Part shown: one piece after another, positions 1 to 8,958 of the stretch
Numbering within the stretch: position 1 is the first letter of the stretch
Layout: each line of letters begins with the position of its first letter
NCBI GenBank assembly: GCA_026982695.1
Contig: JALSGS010000056.1
Coordinates: forward strand, 56,849 to 120,848
Source: Saprospiraceae bacterium
GTDB taxonomy: Bacteria > Bacteroidota > Bacteroidia > Chitinophagales > Saprospiraceae
Length of the DNA: 64,000 bases
Direction: 5' to 3'
The notes under the pieces: generated by a model
The model's database searches: none
The model's input: the letters and a program-made list of their open reading frames with translations, nothing else
Told to the model about the DNA's origin: nothing
Program-made: the position numbers and the translations under genes

Positions 1-1
1 A

Positions 2-2431
2 CGCCCTAATGGCACCACCTGGTACGACCGCACCAACTACTTTGAGACTTTTAATGCTACGGAAGAAAATTTGCGCTGGGCTTTGGATCTCGAAGCCGAC
101 CGCATGATCAATAGCTTTATTCGCGAGGAAGATCTGGAAAGCGAGATGACTGTGGTGCGCAACGAGTACGAGGCTGGTGAAAACTCACCTACCAGCGTGT
201 TGATGAAGCGCACTATGGCAGCTGCTTTCCAATGGCACAACTACGGAAAAAGTACGATTGGCGAGCGTAGCGATATTGAAAATGTGCCTATCGATCGCTT
301 GCGTGCCTTTTATAAAAAGTATTATCAGCCAGACAATGCGGTATTGCTGGTGGCTGGCAAAATCGATGAGCAACGCACCCTGGAGCTGGTGAATGAGTAC
401 TTTGGCAGCATCCCCAAGCCTCAGCGCGTGCTCTACCCTACCTACACGCGCGAGCCCGTCCAGGATGGCGAGCGCCTCGTGACGCTCAAGCGAGTAGGCG
501 ACATTCAAGCCGTGTCGTGTGTGTATAAGGTGTGCCCCGGTGCACACCCCGACTATGCGTCTATTGCTGTATTGACGCAACTACTTACCACCCAGCCCTC
601 GGGCCGCTTGTATGAGGCTCTGGTCAAGACCAAAAAGGCCTCGAATGTATGGGGCTTTGCACCAGCGTTGGCTGAGCCCGGTTTCGTTTACTTCCATACC
701 GACGTGCGCAAAGAAGATGACTTGGAAGAAGCACGCCGCACGATGCTGGAGGTATTCGACAGTTTGAAAGTGCACCCGCCTACAGAAGAAGAAGTGGAAC
801 GCGCCAAGGCACGCCTGTTGAAAAACTGGGATTTGGCCTATAAAAGTGCCGATCGCGTAGGCTTGCAGATGAGCGAATACATCGCACAGGGCGACTGGCG
901 CCTGTTTTTCTTGTATCGTGACCGCATCTCGACAGTAACACCCGAAGACGTAAGGCGTGTAGCCAACTATTACTTCAAACCCGACAACCGCACGGTGGGC
1001 TTGTTTGTCCCCGTAGAAGAGCCCGACCGAGTAGAAGTGCCCGATGTGCCCGATTTAGCAGCCATGCTAGCCGGTTACAAAGGCCGCGAAGGCGTGAGTA
1101 TGGGTGAAGCCTTTGACCCCTCGCCCGACAATATCGAGCAGCGCACTCAGCGCGGCACTTTGCACAACGGTACGCGCTACGCCATGCTCACTAAAGACAC
1201 GCGCGGCGATGCCGTGAACTACAACATGACTGTGCGCTATGGCAATGAGCATAGCTTATGGGGCACAGGGACTGCCGCTGAAGTGATGGCCATGATGTTG
1301 CGCCGTGGCACACAGAAGCACACGCGTCAAGAGCTGGAAGACCTGCTCGACAGTCTCAACGCACGGGTAAGCATCTATGGCGGTAGCGGCTACATCAATG
1401 TCAGTATCGAGACAGAGCGCCACAACCTACCTGCCGTAGTGGACTTGGTGCGCGAGATGTTGCGCCAGCCAGCATTCCCGGAAGAGGAGTTCGAGACGCT
1501 CAAAGAACAATTGCTTGCCAATGCAGAGGAGTCCTTGTCCGACCCACAGGCGCTGGCTTCCAATGCTTTTTCGCGCAAGCTGAACCCTTATCCCAAGGGG
1601 CATCCCAAATATCAAGCTACCATAGAAGAATATATCGAGTCGTTGAAACAGCTGCAGCTGAAAGACCTACATGCACTCTATGCCCAGGTGGGAACAGGAA
1701 GCCCTACAACGCTAGCCGTAGTAGGCGACTTCGACGAAGCGACATTAATACCACTTCTGGGTCAGTATTTTGGCGATTGGGTGACACAAGTGCGCTATGA
1801 GCGCGTGCCCGAGCAATATTTTGAGACCACCCACGAAGAGATAGTCATCGAAACGCCCGACAAAGCCAATGCCATCTTTCTTGCAGGGATGAACCTGCCT
1901 ATGCGCGACGATCATCCCGACTATCCAGCATTGGTATTGGGCAACTACATGTTAGGTGGTGGCTTTCTCAACTCGCGTCTTGCTACCCGCATCCGTCAGG
2001 AAGAAGGGTTGAGCTATGGCGTGGGCTCGTTCTTCAATGCCAATGCGCTGGACGCAAATGCTACCCTTGGCGCTTATGCCATCTACAATCCGGAAAATGT
2101 AGACAAGCTAATTCAGGCTTTCCGTGAGGAAATCGAAAAGGTGCGCACGGAAGGATTTACGGATGAAGAAGTGGCGGCAGCTAAAGAGGGCTGGTTGCAA
2201 AGCCGCGTGGTGAGCCGAAGCCAAGATCGGACACTGGCCAGCATGTTGTCGAGCTACTTGTTTATCGATCGTACCTTCCAATGGGACAAGGCACTGGAAG
2301 CACGCGTGGCAGCACTGACGGCTGAAGAGATCAATGAAGCGATGCGCAAGTACATCGACCTAGATAAGATGGTCTTCGTGCGTGCAGGAGATTTTGCCAA
2401 GGCAGCAAAGCAAGAGCAAGACAAGCCTTGA
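2..2431 (+). CDS. M16 family zinc peptidase (insulinase/pitrilysin type), 5' truncated by window start
   Basis: The frame is already open at base 2 and the visible part is 809 residues, so the true start lies upstream. Two M16 units are fused in tandem. The first unit begins inside its N-terminal domain; the HxxEH zinc motif is expected just before the window, and the downstream glutamate is probably in NEYEAGENSP near residue 60. The second unit (about residues 380-790) carries the substrate-binding Arg/Tyr block in RIRQEEGLSYG. In this family the first unit is normally catalytic and the second a partner half of the clam-shell chamber that degrades peptides. A signal peptide would be upstream and cannot be judged. 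The gene ends in a hairpin terminator and is separate from the next gene. Family assignment is firm; catalytic competence cannot be checked here. Confidence 0.93.
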   Translation, partial: RPNGTTWYDRTNYFETFNATEENLRWALDLEADRMINSFIREEDLESEMTVVRNEYEAGENSPTSVLMKRTMAAAFQWHNYGKSTIGERSDIENVPIDRLRAFYKKYYQPDNAVLLVAGKIDEQRTLELVNEYFGSIPKPQRVLYPTYTREPVQDGERLVTLKRVGDIQAVSCVYKVCPGAHPDYASIAVLTQLLTTQPSGRLYEALVKTKKASNVWGFAPALAEPGFVYFHTDVRKEDDLEEARRTMLEVFDSLKVHPPTEEEVERAKARLLKNWDLAYKSADRVGLQMSEYIAQGDWRLFFLYRDRISTVTPEDVRRVANYYFKPDNRTVGLFVPVEEPDRVEVPDVPDLAAMLAGYKGREGVSMGEAFDPSPDNIEQRTQRGTLHNGTRYAMLTKDTRGDAVNYNMTVRYGNEHSLWGTGTAAEVMAMMLRRGTQKHTRQELEDLLDSLNARVSIYGGSGYINVSIETERHNLPAVVDLVREMLRQPAFPEEEFETLKEQLLANAEESLSDPQALASNAFSRKLNPYPKGHPKYQATIEEYIESLKQLQLKDLHALYAQVGTGSPTTLAVVGDFDEATLIPLLGQYFGDWVTQVRYERVPEQYFETTHEEIVIETPDKANAIFLAGMNLPMRDDHPDYPALVLGNYMLGGGFLNSRLATRIRQEEGLSYGVGSFFNANALDANATLGAYAIYNPENVDKLIQAFREEIEKVRTEGFTDEEVAAAKEGWLQSRVVSRSQDRTLASMLSSYLFIDRTFQWDKALEARVAALTAEEINEAMRKYIDLDKMVFVRAGDFAKAAKQEQDKP

Positions 2432-2462
2432 TGATAGATAGGTTTTCTCAAAACATTGACAG

Positions 2463-2490
2463 AGGGCGGGCCTTAAGGCTCGCCCTTTGT
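2463..2490 (+). terminator. Rho-independent terminator of the M16 gene
   Basis: A 10-bp stem (AGGGCGGGCC with GGCTCGCCCT, one G-T wobble) closes a TTAA loop and is followed by TTTGTGCGTCTTTT. It lies 32 bases after the peptidase stop codon. Confidence 0.65.
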
Positions 2491-2573
2491 GCGTCTTTTC
2501 CCCATCTTTGCGCCAGTTTTGCCAAGGTATGTTGACGGCGAAAAAGTAGATGATCAAAACGAAAAACAAAGCG

Positions 2574-3695
2574 ATGAGTGTACGAATTCGAACGGTAGCT
2601 AACAAGCAAGATCTCAGAACTTTCGTCCATTACCCTTTCCAACTGTACAAAAATTGCCCTTACTGGGTGCCGCCCATCAGTAAAGCAGAATACAAGACGC
2701 TTGAGCGCGGCATGGATCCCAGCTTTGGTGCCACTAAAGCACGTTTGTTTCTTGCCGAGAAAAATGGCCGTGTCGTAGGGCGCATTGCTGCCATTATTAA
2801 CATGAAGGAGTTCGAGAAAATCGACCAAAAACATACTCGTTTTGGATGGTTCGATTTCGAAGATGACCTACACGTCAGTCAGGCCCTCATGGAAGCAGCT
2901 ATGCAATGGGCTGCAGACGAAGGCGGAGTATTGATCAAAGGACCCTATGGCTTTACTGCACTCGACAAGGCAGGGATGGTGATCGAAGGCTTTGACTTTA
3001 CAGGACCTGCCAGTACGCTGTACAACTACGAGTACTATGTGAAGCACATGGAAGCCATGGGCTTTGAAAAGAATGTCGATTGGGTCGAATTCGAAATCAA
3101 GACGCCCCAAAGCCCGCCTGAACGCGTACTTAAAGCCGTTAATATCTTGGAAACGCGTTATGGCTTACATCGCATTCCACTGCGTTCTAGCAAAGATGTA
3201 TTGCGCTATGTCGATGATCTGTTTCAGTTGTATATGGAGACTTACAAAGAGCTGCCAGATACTGTGCCGCTGACGCAAAAACAGGTAGCTGCTTATGCCA
3301 GTCAATACGTACCCATATTGCGGCCCGATTTCGTCAATTTTATAGCTGATGGTAAGGGGCAGATGATTGGCTTTGGCATCACATTGCCGTCTTTGTCGCG
3401 GGCATTGCAGCGTGCCAAAGGGCGCCTATGGCCTTTTGGCATATGGCACATCTTGCGTGCCAAGCGCAAACCTTCAATTGCCGACCTGGTGCTCATCGGA
3501 ATAAAGGAGGGATGGCGCAGCCGAGGTGTACACACGATTATCTTTTACGAGACGATGAAGATATATTGGAAAGTCGGTGTGCGTAAGGTACAGGTCAATC
3601 CCATGCTCGAACACAATGCACGCGTACAACAACTGTTCAAAGATTACGAATGGCGAGCTACGCGCCGACGCAGAGCGTGGAAACGCCACATTTGA
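2574..3695 (+). CDS. GNAT-fold N-acetyltransferase-like protein (YghO type)
   Basis: The product is about 373 residues and resembles the long YghO-like group of putative acyltransferases. It opens with a typical strand (VRIRTVANKQDL) and then YPFQLYKNCPYWVPP, a conserved feature of this group. A second GNAT-like half is suggested by the region near residue 310 (LVLIGIKEGWRSRGVH), which resembles the acetyl-CoA binding loop. The substrate is unknown. An in-frame ATG at 2550 would add eight basic residues; 2574 is preferred because homologues start close to this strand. A CATCTTTG element at 2503-2510 may be the -7 box. The CPBP gene follows 27 bases downstream, so the two are probably co-transcribed. 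Confidence 0.8.
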   Translation: MSVRIRTVANKQDLRTFVHYPFQLYKNCPYWVPPISKAEYKTLERGMDPSFGATKARLFLAEKNGRVVGRIAAIINMKEFEKIDQKHTRFGWFDFEDDLHVSQALMEAAMQWAADEGGVLIKGPYGFTALDKAGMVIEGFDFTGPASTLYNYEYYVKHMEAMGFEKNVDWVEFEIKTPQSPPERVLKAVNILETRYGLHRIPLRSSKDVLRYVDDLFQLYMETYKELPDTVPLTQKQVAAYASQYVPILRPDFVNFIADGKGQMIGFGITLPSLSRALQRAKGRLWPFGIWHILRAKRKPSIADLVLIGIKEGWRSRGVHTIIFYETMKIYWKVGVRKVQVNPMLEHNARVQQLFKDYEWRATRRRRAWKRHI

Positions 3696-3722
3696 CATAA
3701 GCAGTGTAAAACCTGTAGCCTC

Positions 3723-4466
3723 ATGGTACCCAATACACCACAATGGCAGGCACATGACGCTTTTGGCATCGTAGCTATAGGTGCCACCACGCTTTTTTTT
3801 CTCCTGTGGTGGTTTTTTTGCCAAGCAAGCACGTGGGAACGCGCCTTTCGGCAAATATGGCCTACCCTGAGTGCTGAAGCCCACCAGGTGCGAGCAGTAG
3901 CTGCCCAGCGCCTCAGTGGCTTGTTGCTCTTTGGGCTCGGCTCGATGATAGCAGGGCAGTGGCTGTTGGTGCGCAGCCCCGACGATTACGGACTTAATGG
4001 CGATTATTTGCCTTTGTCGTTGGGGTGGGCACTGCTCTTGGCCCTTGTCGTAGTGCCTCTGAACTATTTCGCCGCACGCCAGCCCGACAACTTGGCCGTG
4101 TATCCCCAGATGCGAATCAAACGTTGGAGTCGTGGCCTCTTGCTTGTAAGTGCGCTCACCTGGATAGCCTATCTTTTGGGTTACGAGTATATGTTTCGAG
4201 GTCTGCTCCTCATGGGTTGTGCCGAGAGCTGGGGCGAGTGGCCTGCCATTGCCATCAATGTCTGTGTGTATGCATTGGCACATGTACCCAAAGGGCACAA
4301 AGAAGCTATAGGTGCTATTCCCCTGGGCTTGCTACTGTGCTTGTTCAGCCTACATACCGGCAATATTTGGGCGGCATGGCTCATCCATAGCACGATGGCA
4401 TTGGCTAACGAGTGGTTTTCGTTGCGTTTTCATCCCGAGATGCAGTTGGTCGATGCTACCTCATGA
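3723..4466 (+). CDS. CPBP family intramembrane protease (CAAX-protease-like)
   Basis: A 247-residue polytopic membrane protein with about six to seven hydrophobic segments. The conserved C-terminal half contains YEYMFRG, equivalent to the EExxxR motif, then YALAHV (the FxxxH position) and a final helix with LIHSTMALANE. The family are Rce1-like glutamic intramembrane peptidases or bacteriocin-immunity-type proteins. The first glutamate of EExxxR is replaced by tyrosine, while the second Glu, the Arg and the His remain, so activity is uncertain. It follows the acetyltransferase gene in the same direction. It is convergent with the cupredoxin gene, whose stop codon is 17 bases away. It carries one exact copy of the window's repeated 13-mer at 3843. 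Confidence 0.85.
   Translation: MVPNTPQWQAHDAFGIVAIGATTLFFLLWWFFCQASTWERAFRQIWPTLSAEAHQVRAVAAQRLSGLLLFGLGSMIAGQWLLVRSPDDYGLNGDYLPLSLGWALLLALVVVPLNYFAARQPDNLAVYPQMRIKRWSRGLLLVSALTWIAYLLGYEYMFRGLLLMGCAESWGEWPAIAINVCVYALAHVPKGHKEAIGAIPLGLLLCLFSLHTGNIWAAWLIHSTMALANEWFSLRFHPEMQLVDATS
3843..3855 (-). repeat. exact copy of repeated word TTTGCCGAAAGGC
   Basis: Inside the CPBP gene, read as Ala-Phe-Arg-Gln on the coding strand. Confidence 0.7.
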
Positions 4467-4483
4467 GGCCTCTGATGAGCAGC

Positions 4484-6646
4484 TCAAGGAATGACGCGCA
4501 ATACGCCGCGCATTGTCAGATAATGGCCGGGGAAAGTGCATACATATTGATAACTCCCCGGTTTGTCGGGAGCGCGAAAGTAGATCACATCGGAGCCACC
4601 AGGCCCTACGAGTTTGGTATGCCACAACACTTCCGGCATGTGGGGCACGTAGTCTAATTCGGCCCCTTTAATGCCCAGTTGGAGCGCTGCTTTGCCCACA
4701 GCATCGGCTTTTCCCGGCAAGGTAATGACTACGTTGTGAGGCATGTCGTCGCTATTGTAGAAACCCAGTTTGACGCGGCTACCGGCTTTGACCACGAGTG
4801 TGCGCTTGTCGTAGCGCAGCCCCGGCAAGGGAGCCAATGTCAGTGAGTAGTCCACTTTTCCGTGCCAGGATGCGGGCATACGGGTACGGCGCTTGGTCGT
4901 GCCAGCTGGTCGCGAGGGGGCAGGCTTGGGCTTGTCCGGGGTGGTTGCCTTCTTTTGGATGGGCGTAGCAGCTTGAGTATGCTTCGCTGCAGGAGGTGCT
5001 TGCTCTTTAGCGGGGGGCGCGTGTGTATGGCGCGAAGGGGAATGACCAGGTGGAATAGGCAGCTTATCGCCTTTCGGCAAACGGTTGAGCGTATAGTACG
5101 CTACGGGGTGTAGCAAAGGCAGTGTATCTACGTAATCGCGTACGCCTGTAGCCTTGATCTCGTGAATGTAATAAGGGCGCAGGCTGTCTACTACCAGGCG
5201 GGCACGCAACCCATCGCGCGATACCTGCACGTAGCGCACCGGGCAACGCTGTACATTGACAGTAGGGCTGCCATAGACCGGATGATATTTGTAGATGAAA
5301 CTCGTCACTTCGTAACTGCGCAGGTCGGCAGCAGTGACCTTGTCGACAGGGAGGGTAAACTCAATTTCAAAGCCATCGGGCATGGCGCGCACGGCTTTCA
5401 TCTCGAAGGGGATGCGTCCCGTCCAGACAAGGCGCTGCAAGCCATAAGGGTCGGGCCCGGTACTGCCCCATCCGCGGTTGGTTTGCCCCACGAACAACGA
5501 GCCATCCTTACCCCACGTCATGCGCAATACGCCCGACTGGAAGCCCTCGCGGAAAGCAAAAGCGGCACCTTGATAGGTGCCTTCGACCTTTTCTAAAAAG
5601 ACGCGTATGATTTTGCTTTGTCCCTGGTCGCCAATAAATACTTGGCCTTCGAAAGGCCCAAACTTGCCGCCGGTGGTGTCGACGAGGATCTCTGCATTGC
5701 TGATGCCCAATATTCCGTGAGGTAGCCACACAGCGGGTAGTTTGATGGCGGGTAAGTCTTGTGCTAACTCGAAGAGCGGAACGGGGCGCTCATCGTCGAT
5801 GTTTTCGGGCTTGACAGGGCGCTTGCCGGGAGGGGTAAAACGCGGACTGACGCGATAGTAGATGTCTTTTTCCGTAAGGGCGACAGGAGATTGGGGTAGG
5901 GTAGCCCATCGCAAGCCTGCTGGATGGCCCGTGAAGTCGCCTTTTTCAACCTGCACTAGGCCACCTGAGCCTATCCAGTCGCCTTGATTGTCGGCGTAGA
6001 AGAATTTGCCATCGATGATGCCTAAACCTGCTGGTGAGCGCATGCCCGTAGCCCACGGCTCCATCTGCCCCTCAGGAGTGATGCGTAGCGTCCATCCACG
6101 CCAGGGCACGCGGCTTTCGCCGCGCCACCATTCTACATCGCCGAAGGCCACGTTGGTAGTGACAAAGAAAGAACCATCGGGTGCTATTTTGGGGCCAAAG
6201 GAAAATTCGTGATAGTGTCCGGACAAAGGCCATGCATAGACCGTTTCGTAGCGGTCAGCGATGTCGTCGCCATTGGTATCGCGTAGGCGCGTCAGCTCGC
6301 CGCGTTGTGCCAGGTAGAAGGCTCCTTGGTGCCAGGCCAGCCCCAGTGCTTCGTGTAGTCCTGTGGCAAAGCGCTTGTATCGTGGTGGCATTCCGTGAGT
6401 CATGTAGGGATTGTCGATGAGCCACACGTCACCTCGGCACGTGCTGGCAGCGATTCGCCCATCGGGCAAAGTAGTGAGGCCTCCCACTTCGAGCACCACG
6501 CCTTCGGGTATGGGCAGGGTAACGATGCGGTAGTAATCGGCTTCGGTAGGTGGCGGCAGTTGTTGGGCAGATGCTTGGGGGTAAGCTACACTCCACAGAC
6601 ACATCGCACTCAACGAGATCAGTACTGCAGTATATTGGGAGTACAT
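4484..6646 (-). CDS. secreted sorbosone-dehydrogenase-like beta-propeller fused to an azurin-type cupredoxin
   Basis: The chosen start gives 720 residues beginning with a signal peptide (MYSQYTAVLISLSAMCLW, cleavage near ASAQ). The frame is open upstream to 6853, but that stretch overlaps the preceding gene and has no signal sequence. Residues about 30-420 form a PQQ-dehydrogenase/L-sorbosone-dehydrogenase-like propeller (GLTTLPDGRIAAST, RSPAGLG, DNQGDWIG). A Pro/Ala/Lys-rich linker follows at about 535-595. The last 110 residues are a type I copper domain with His637, Cys703, His708 and Met712 in azurin spacing (CTFPGHYLTM). The protein probably oxidises a sugar or polyol and passes electrons through its own copper centre; the substrate is unknown. 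It lies 23 bases downstream of the DUF1080 gene and is probably in one operon with it. Confidence 0.85.
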   Translation of the reverse strand: MYSQYTAVLISLSAMCLWSVAYPQASAQQLPPPTEADYYRIVTLPIPEGVVLEVGGLTTLPDGRIAASTCRGDVWLIDNPYMTHGMPPRYKRFATGLHEALGLAWHQGAFYLAQRGELTRLRDTNGDDIADRYETVYAWPLSGHYHEFSFGPKIAPDGSFFVTTNVAFGDVEWWRGESRVPWRGWTLRITPEGQMEPWATGMRSPAGLGIIDGKFFYADNQGDWIGSGGLVQVEKGDFTGHPAGLRWATLPQSPVALTEKDIYYRVSPRFTPPGKRPVKPENIDDERPVPLFELAQDLPAIKLPAVWLPHGILGISNAEILVDTTGGKFGPFEGQVFIGDQGQSKIIRVFLEKVEGTYQGAAFAFREGFQSGVLRMTWGKDGSLFVGQTNRGWGSTGPDPYGLQRLVWTGRIPFEMKAVRAMPDGFEIEFTLPVDKVTAADLRSYEVTSFIYKYHPVYGSPTVNVQRCPVRYVQVSRDGLRARLVVDSLRPYYIHEIKATGVRDYVDTLPLLHPVAYYTLNRLPKGDKLPIPPGHSPSRHTHAPPAKEQAPPAAKHTQAATPIQKKATTPDKPKPAPSRPAGTTKRRTRMPASWHGKVDYSLTLAPLPGLRYDKRTLVVKAGSRVKLGFYNSDDMPHNVVITLPGKADAVGKAALQLGIKGAELDYVPHMPEVLWHTKLVGPGGSDVIYFRAPDKPGSYQYVCTFPGHYLTMRGVLRVIP
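5069..5081 (-). repeat. exact copy of repeated word TTTGCCGAAAGGC
   Basis: Inside the propeller-cupredoxin gene, read as Leu-Pro-Lys-Gly. Confidence 0.7.
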
Positions 6647-6669
6647 GAACGAACATTTTTTAGGAGCGA

Positions 6670-8496
6670 TTACCAAATTATCTTCCAGCTGAGAGCCGAA
6701 GTAGGGCGTACTAACAAATGCACATAGCCTGCTACTTGCAGCTGGCGAGTAGTAGTGCCTTTCGGCAAAAAGAGGAGCCAGTGCCCGTCGTCGATCGACC
6801 ACAATTGCCCATTGAGGGGCTCGACCTTTTTGGCGCAAGCCACCCGCAGCCAAAGGTCGTCGGGCAATGTGCCTGCTACCTCTAAGGTCTGTTGTAGTGC
6901 CTGGCCTCGTGTATCGGGCCAGATGCGATGGGCAATATGTAGCCCGTACATTTGATAGTGGAATGTGGGGATGCCCTGTGGGTCGAAGCTGTAGCCTGCG
7001 CTGCGGTAGTTGGCCTCCTGGGGAAAGCTATCGCGCTGTAGGGCAGCGCTATCATTTGCCGAAAGGCGCACCCAAGCAGGCAAGGCATCCAACCACAGCA
7101 CTGCGCCATTGGGGCGGGCAGAGCCATCGCCGCGGTCGAACCACATAGGGGTGGCGTCGATGAAATGGCCGCGCCAGAGGAGTGGAAGAGCAGCTCGGTC
7201 CAAGTCGAAGCTATAGTGTAGGCCACAGGGAAAGCCCATCGAGATGGCGTGTACCAATCGTTTGCGCTGAGTGGAAGACAAGGGCAAGTCGAGGAAATGA
7301 CGCAGGGGGCGTACGGGCGCTTCAGCTGGCACCAAGATAGGAGGGATAGGGCGTTCGAGCAGAAAGGACACGGGCTGATGCAAGGGCGTGGGAGCTACAT
7401 GCGCGCTTTCGACAAAGAGGCCCAAGCGGCCCTGTAGCCACCCCTCGTTCTTCGAATAGGTGACAACCACTTCGTGTGTGCCCGCTTCGAGCTGTATGAG
7501 GGTGTCGCGGCTCCACCAGCGTTGATCAAACAGTTGTTGGCCATCGAGTAGAAGGTATCCGTTGCCGTTGGTGGTCAGTTCAAACCGCCACAGCCCTGTA
7601 GTGGGTATGTCGAGCAAGCCCTTGAAGCGAATGGCAAACTCGTTTTCGCGTCGGGCTACCTGCCAGTTGAGCGCATCGATGGTGCCGGCAAAAGCGGCGC
7701 GCAAGGTGTCGAAGCGGGGGACCCAATCGTACGGGCCATAAAACACTTCGTAGTGGAGCTGTTGCCATTGGGGAACAGGCCCGGAGTAGGTGCGGTAGCG
7801 AATGCGGCGAAAAGCTATGGCGCCGTGGTCACTCTGGAACACGAGAGGGCCTTGGGCTGCTTCGCCTTTGAAGGGGGCATCATGTGTAGGGCCACTGAGC
7901 TCGATGTCTTGCTGTACGGTGTAGCCATTCAGTACGACGCGCAAGATACGTGCATTGGCTACTTTGCGGCCTTGTGCATCAAATCGGGGGGCTTGGAAGG
8001 CGATGTGCAGCTGCTGCCACACGCCGGGTGCAGCGCATGCATTGATAGCTGGTGGATGCCCTTCGAAAAGTTGAGCTCCGTTGCTGCGGGCGTAGATGCC
8101 GCCGCAATCGGCAAAGGTGGAGTGCCGTACCCCCCAGCTGTCGTGTAGTTGTATTTCGTAGCGCCCTTGCAGGTAGATGCCCGAGCTGGCACCTGGCGCC
8201 ATCATGAACTCGAGTGTAAGGGCCATATCGCCGTGTTGGAGGTGGGTATGCAGTGATCCTGACTGCTTTTTGTCGGGCAAATGAACGAGGACACCCTGCC
8301 CACGGCGGATTTGGAGCGTGGCACTTTCATAGGGATCTGCTGTGGCTTGTCCTACGGTGTGCCAGTTGGGAGGAGGTTGTACGAAGGCGCTCAGATCGCG
8401 CAAAGGCAAGGTGTCGGGTGCAAAAGTGGCTTTGCGTTGGGCAAGTAGAGGCAAGGTGCTCCATAGGCACCACCATATAAAGGTTGTCCTCATCAT
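6670..8496 (-). CDS. secreted DUF1080 (3-keto-glycoside hydrolase-like) protein with PA14-like domain
   Basis: 608 residues starting with a signal peptide (MMRTTFIWWCLWSTLPLLAQ). An upstream in-frame start at 8532 lacks this pattern. Residues about 40-235 match the DUF1080 concanavalin-like fold (GSLHTHLQHGD, GIYLQGRYEIQLHDSWG). A PA14-like carbohydrate-binding region follows (WRFELTTNGNGYLLLDGQ). The C-terminal 220 residues resemble the conserved tail found after DUF1080/PA14 in Bacteroidota and Planctomycetota proteins. DUF1080 members have been linked to hydrolysis of 3-keto-disaccharides, which fits a neighbour that looks like a sugar dehydrogenase. The gene holds two exact copies of the repeated 13-mer, in opposite orientations and different frames. 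The exact substrate is inference. Confidence 0.85.
   Translation of the reverse strand: MMRTTFIWWCLWSTLPLLAQRKATFAPDTLPLRDLSAFVQPPPNWHTVGQATADPYESATLQIRRGQGVLVHLPDKKQSGSLHTHLQHGDMALTLEFMMAPGASSGIYLQGRYEIQLHDSWGVRHSTFADCGGIYARSNGAQLFEGHPPAINACAAPGVWQQLHIAFQAPRFDAQGRKVANARILRVVLNGYTVQQDIELSGPTHDAPFKGEAAQGPLVFQSDHGAIAFRRIRYRTYSGPVPQWQQLHYEVFYGPYDWVPRFDTLRAAFAGTIDALNWQVARRENEFAIRFKGLLDIPTTGLWRFELTTNGNGYLLLDGQQLFDQRWWSRDTLIQLEAGTHEVVVTYSKNEGWLQGRLGLFVESAHVAPTPLHQPVSFLLERPIPPILVPAEAPVRPLRHFLDLPLSSTQRKRLVHAISMGFPCGLHYSFDLDRAALPLLWRGHFIDATPMWFDRGDGSARPNGAVLWLDALPAWVRLSANDSAALQRDSFPQEANYRSAGYSFDPQGIPTFHYQMYGLHIAHRIWPDTRGQALQQTLEVAGTLPDDLWLRVACAKKVEPLNGQLWSIDDGHWLLFLPKGTTTRQLQVAGYVHLLVRPTSALSWKIIW
6757..6769 (-). 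repeat. exact copy of repeated word TTTGCCGAAAGGC
   Basis: Near the 3' end of the DUF1080 gene, read as Leu-Pro-Lys-Gly. Confidence 0.7.
7055..7067 (+). repeat. exact copy of repeated word TTTGCCGAAAGGC
   Basis: Also in the DUF1080 gene but in the opposite orientation, read as Leu-Ser-Ala-Asn. Confidence 0.7.
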
Positions 8497-8652
8497 GCTG
8501 TGGGTAGTTTGCGTGAGCTTGCCGGCGAGCACAGCTAAGGTAAATTTTTTTTAGACCTGATCAGCACGAGCATGGCGGTTAATGCCTTTTAGGTATTTTC
8601 GCGCGATGACTTTGCTGGCCACACTATTTGCTAAAAGGCCAATAAAAAAGAA

Positions 8653-8934
8653 ATGAAGTACAATAGATATACGCTGGGCAAGCTCGAGGAGATATTCAAG
8701 CAATTAGGCTATAAGGTGCGCTATGAGAAGGGGCAGTTTCAATCGGGCTACTGTATTGTTGAACACAAGAAGGTTGTGGTGGTGAACAAGTTTTTCGAGG
8801 TAGAAGGGCGCATACATATTTTGCTGGACATCCTCTCGGAAATACAAGTGGATCCCAATGTACTGGATGAAAAAATGCGTGCCTTTTACCGAAAGGTGAT
8901 GCACAGCCAGAGCAACTTGCAGGAAGAGGAGTAG
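8653..8934 (+). CDS. small conserved hypothetical protein
   Basis: 93 residues with no signal peptide or membrane segment. It begins MKYNRYTLGKLEEIFKQLGY and has a beta-rich centre (CIVEHKKVVVVNKFFEVEGR) and an acidic tail. I recognise the general type as a short Bacteroidota protein of unknown function. It lies directly upstream of the MBL hydrolase (24 bases) in the same direction, so the two probably share a transcript. No catalytic motif is visible. Confidence 0.75.
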   Translation: MKYNRYTLGKLEEIFKQLGYKVRYEKGQFQSGYCIVEHKKVVVVNKFFEVEGRIHILLDILSEIQVDPNVLDEKMRAFYRKVMHSQSNLQEEE

Positions 8935-8958
8935 GCAAGTGGCACGGAAACGCAGAAA

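Noticed and set aside
3474..4298. Minus-strand 274-codon frame
   Set aside because: Antisense to the well-supported acetyltransferase and CPBP genes; no domain.
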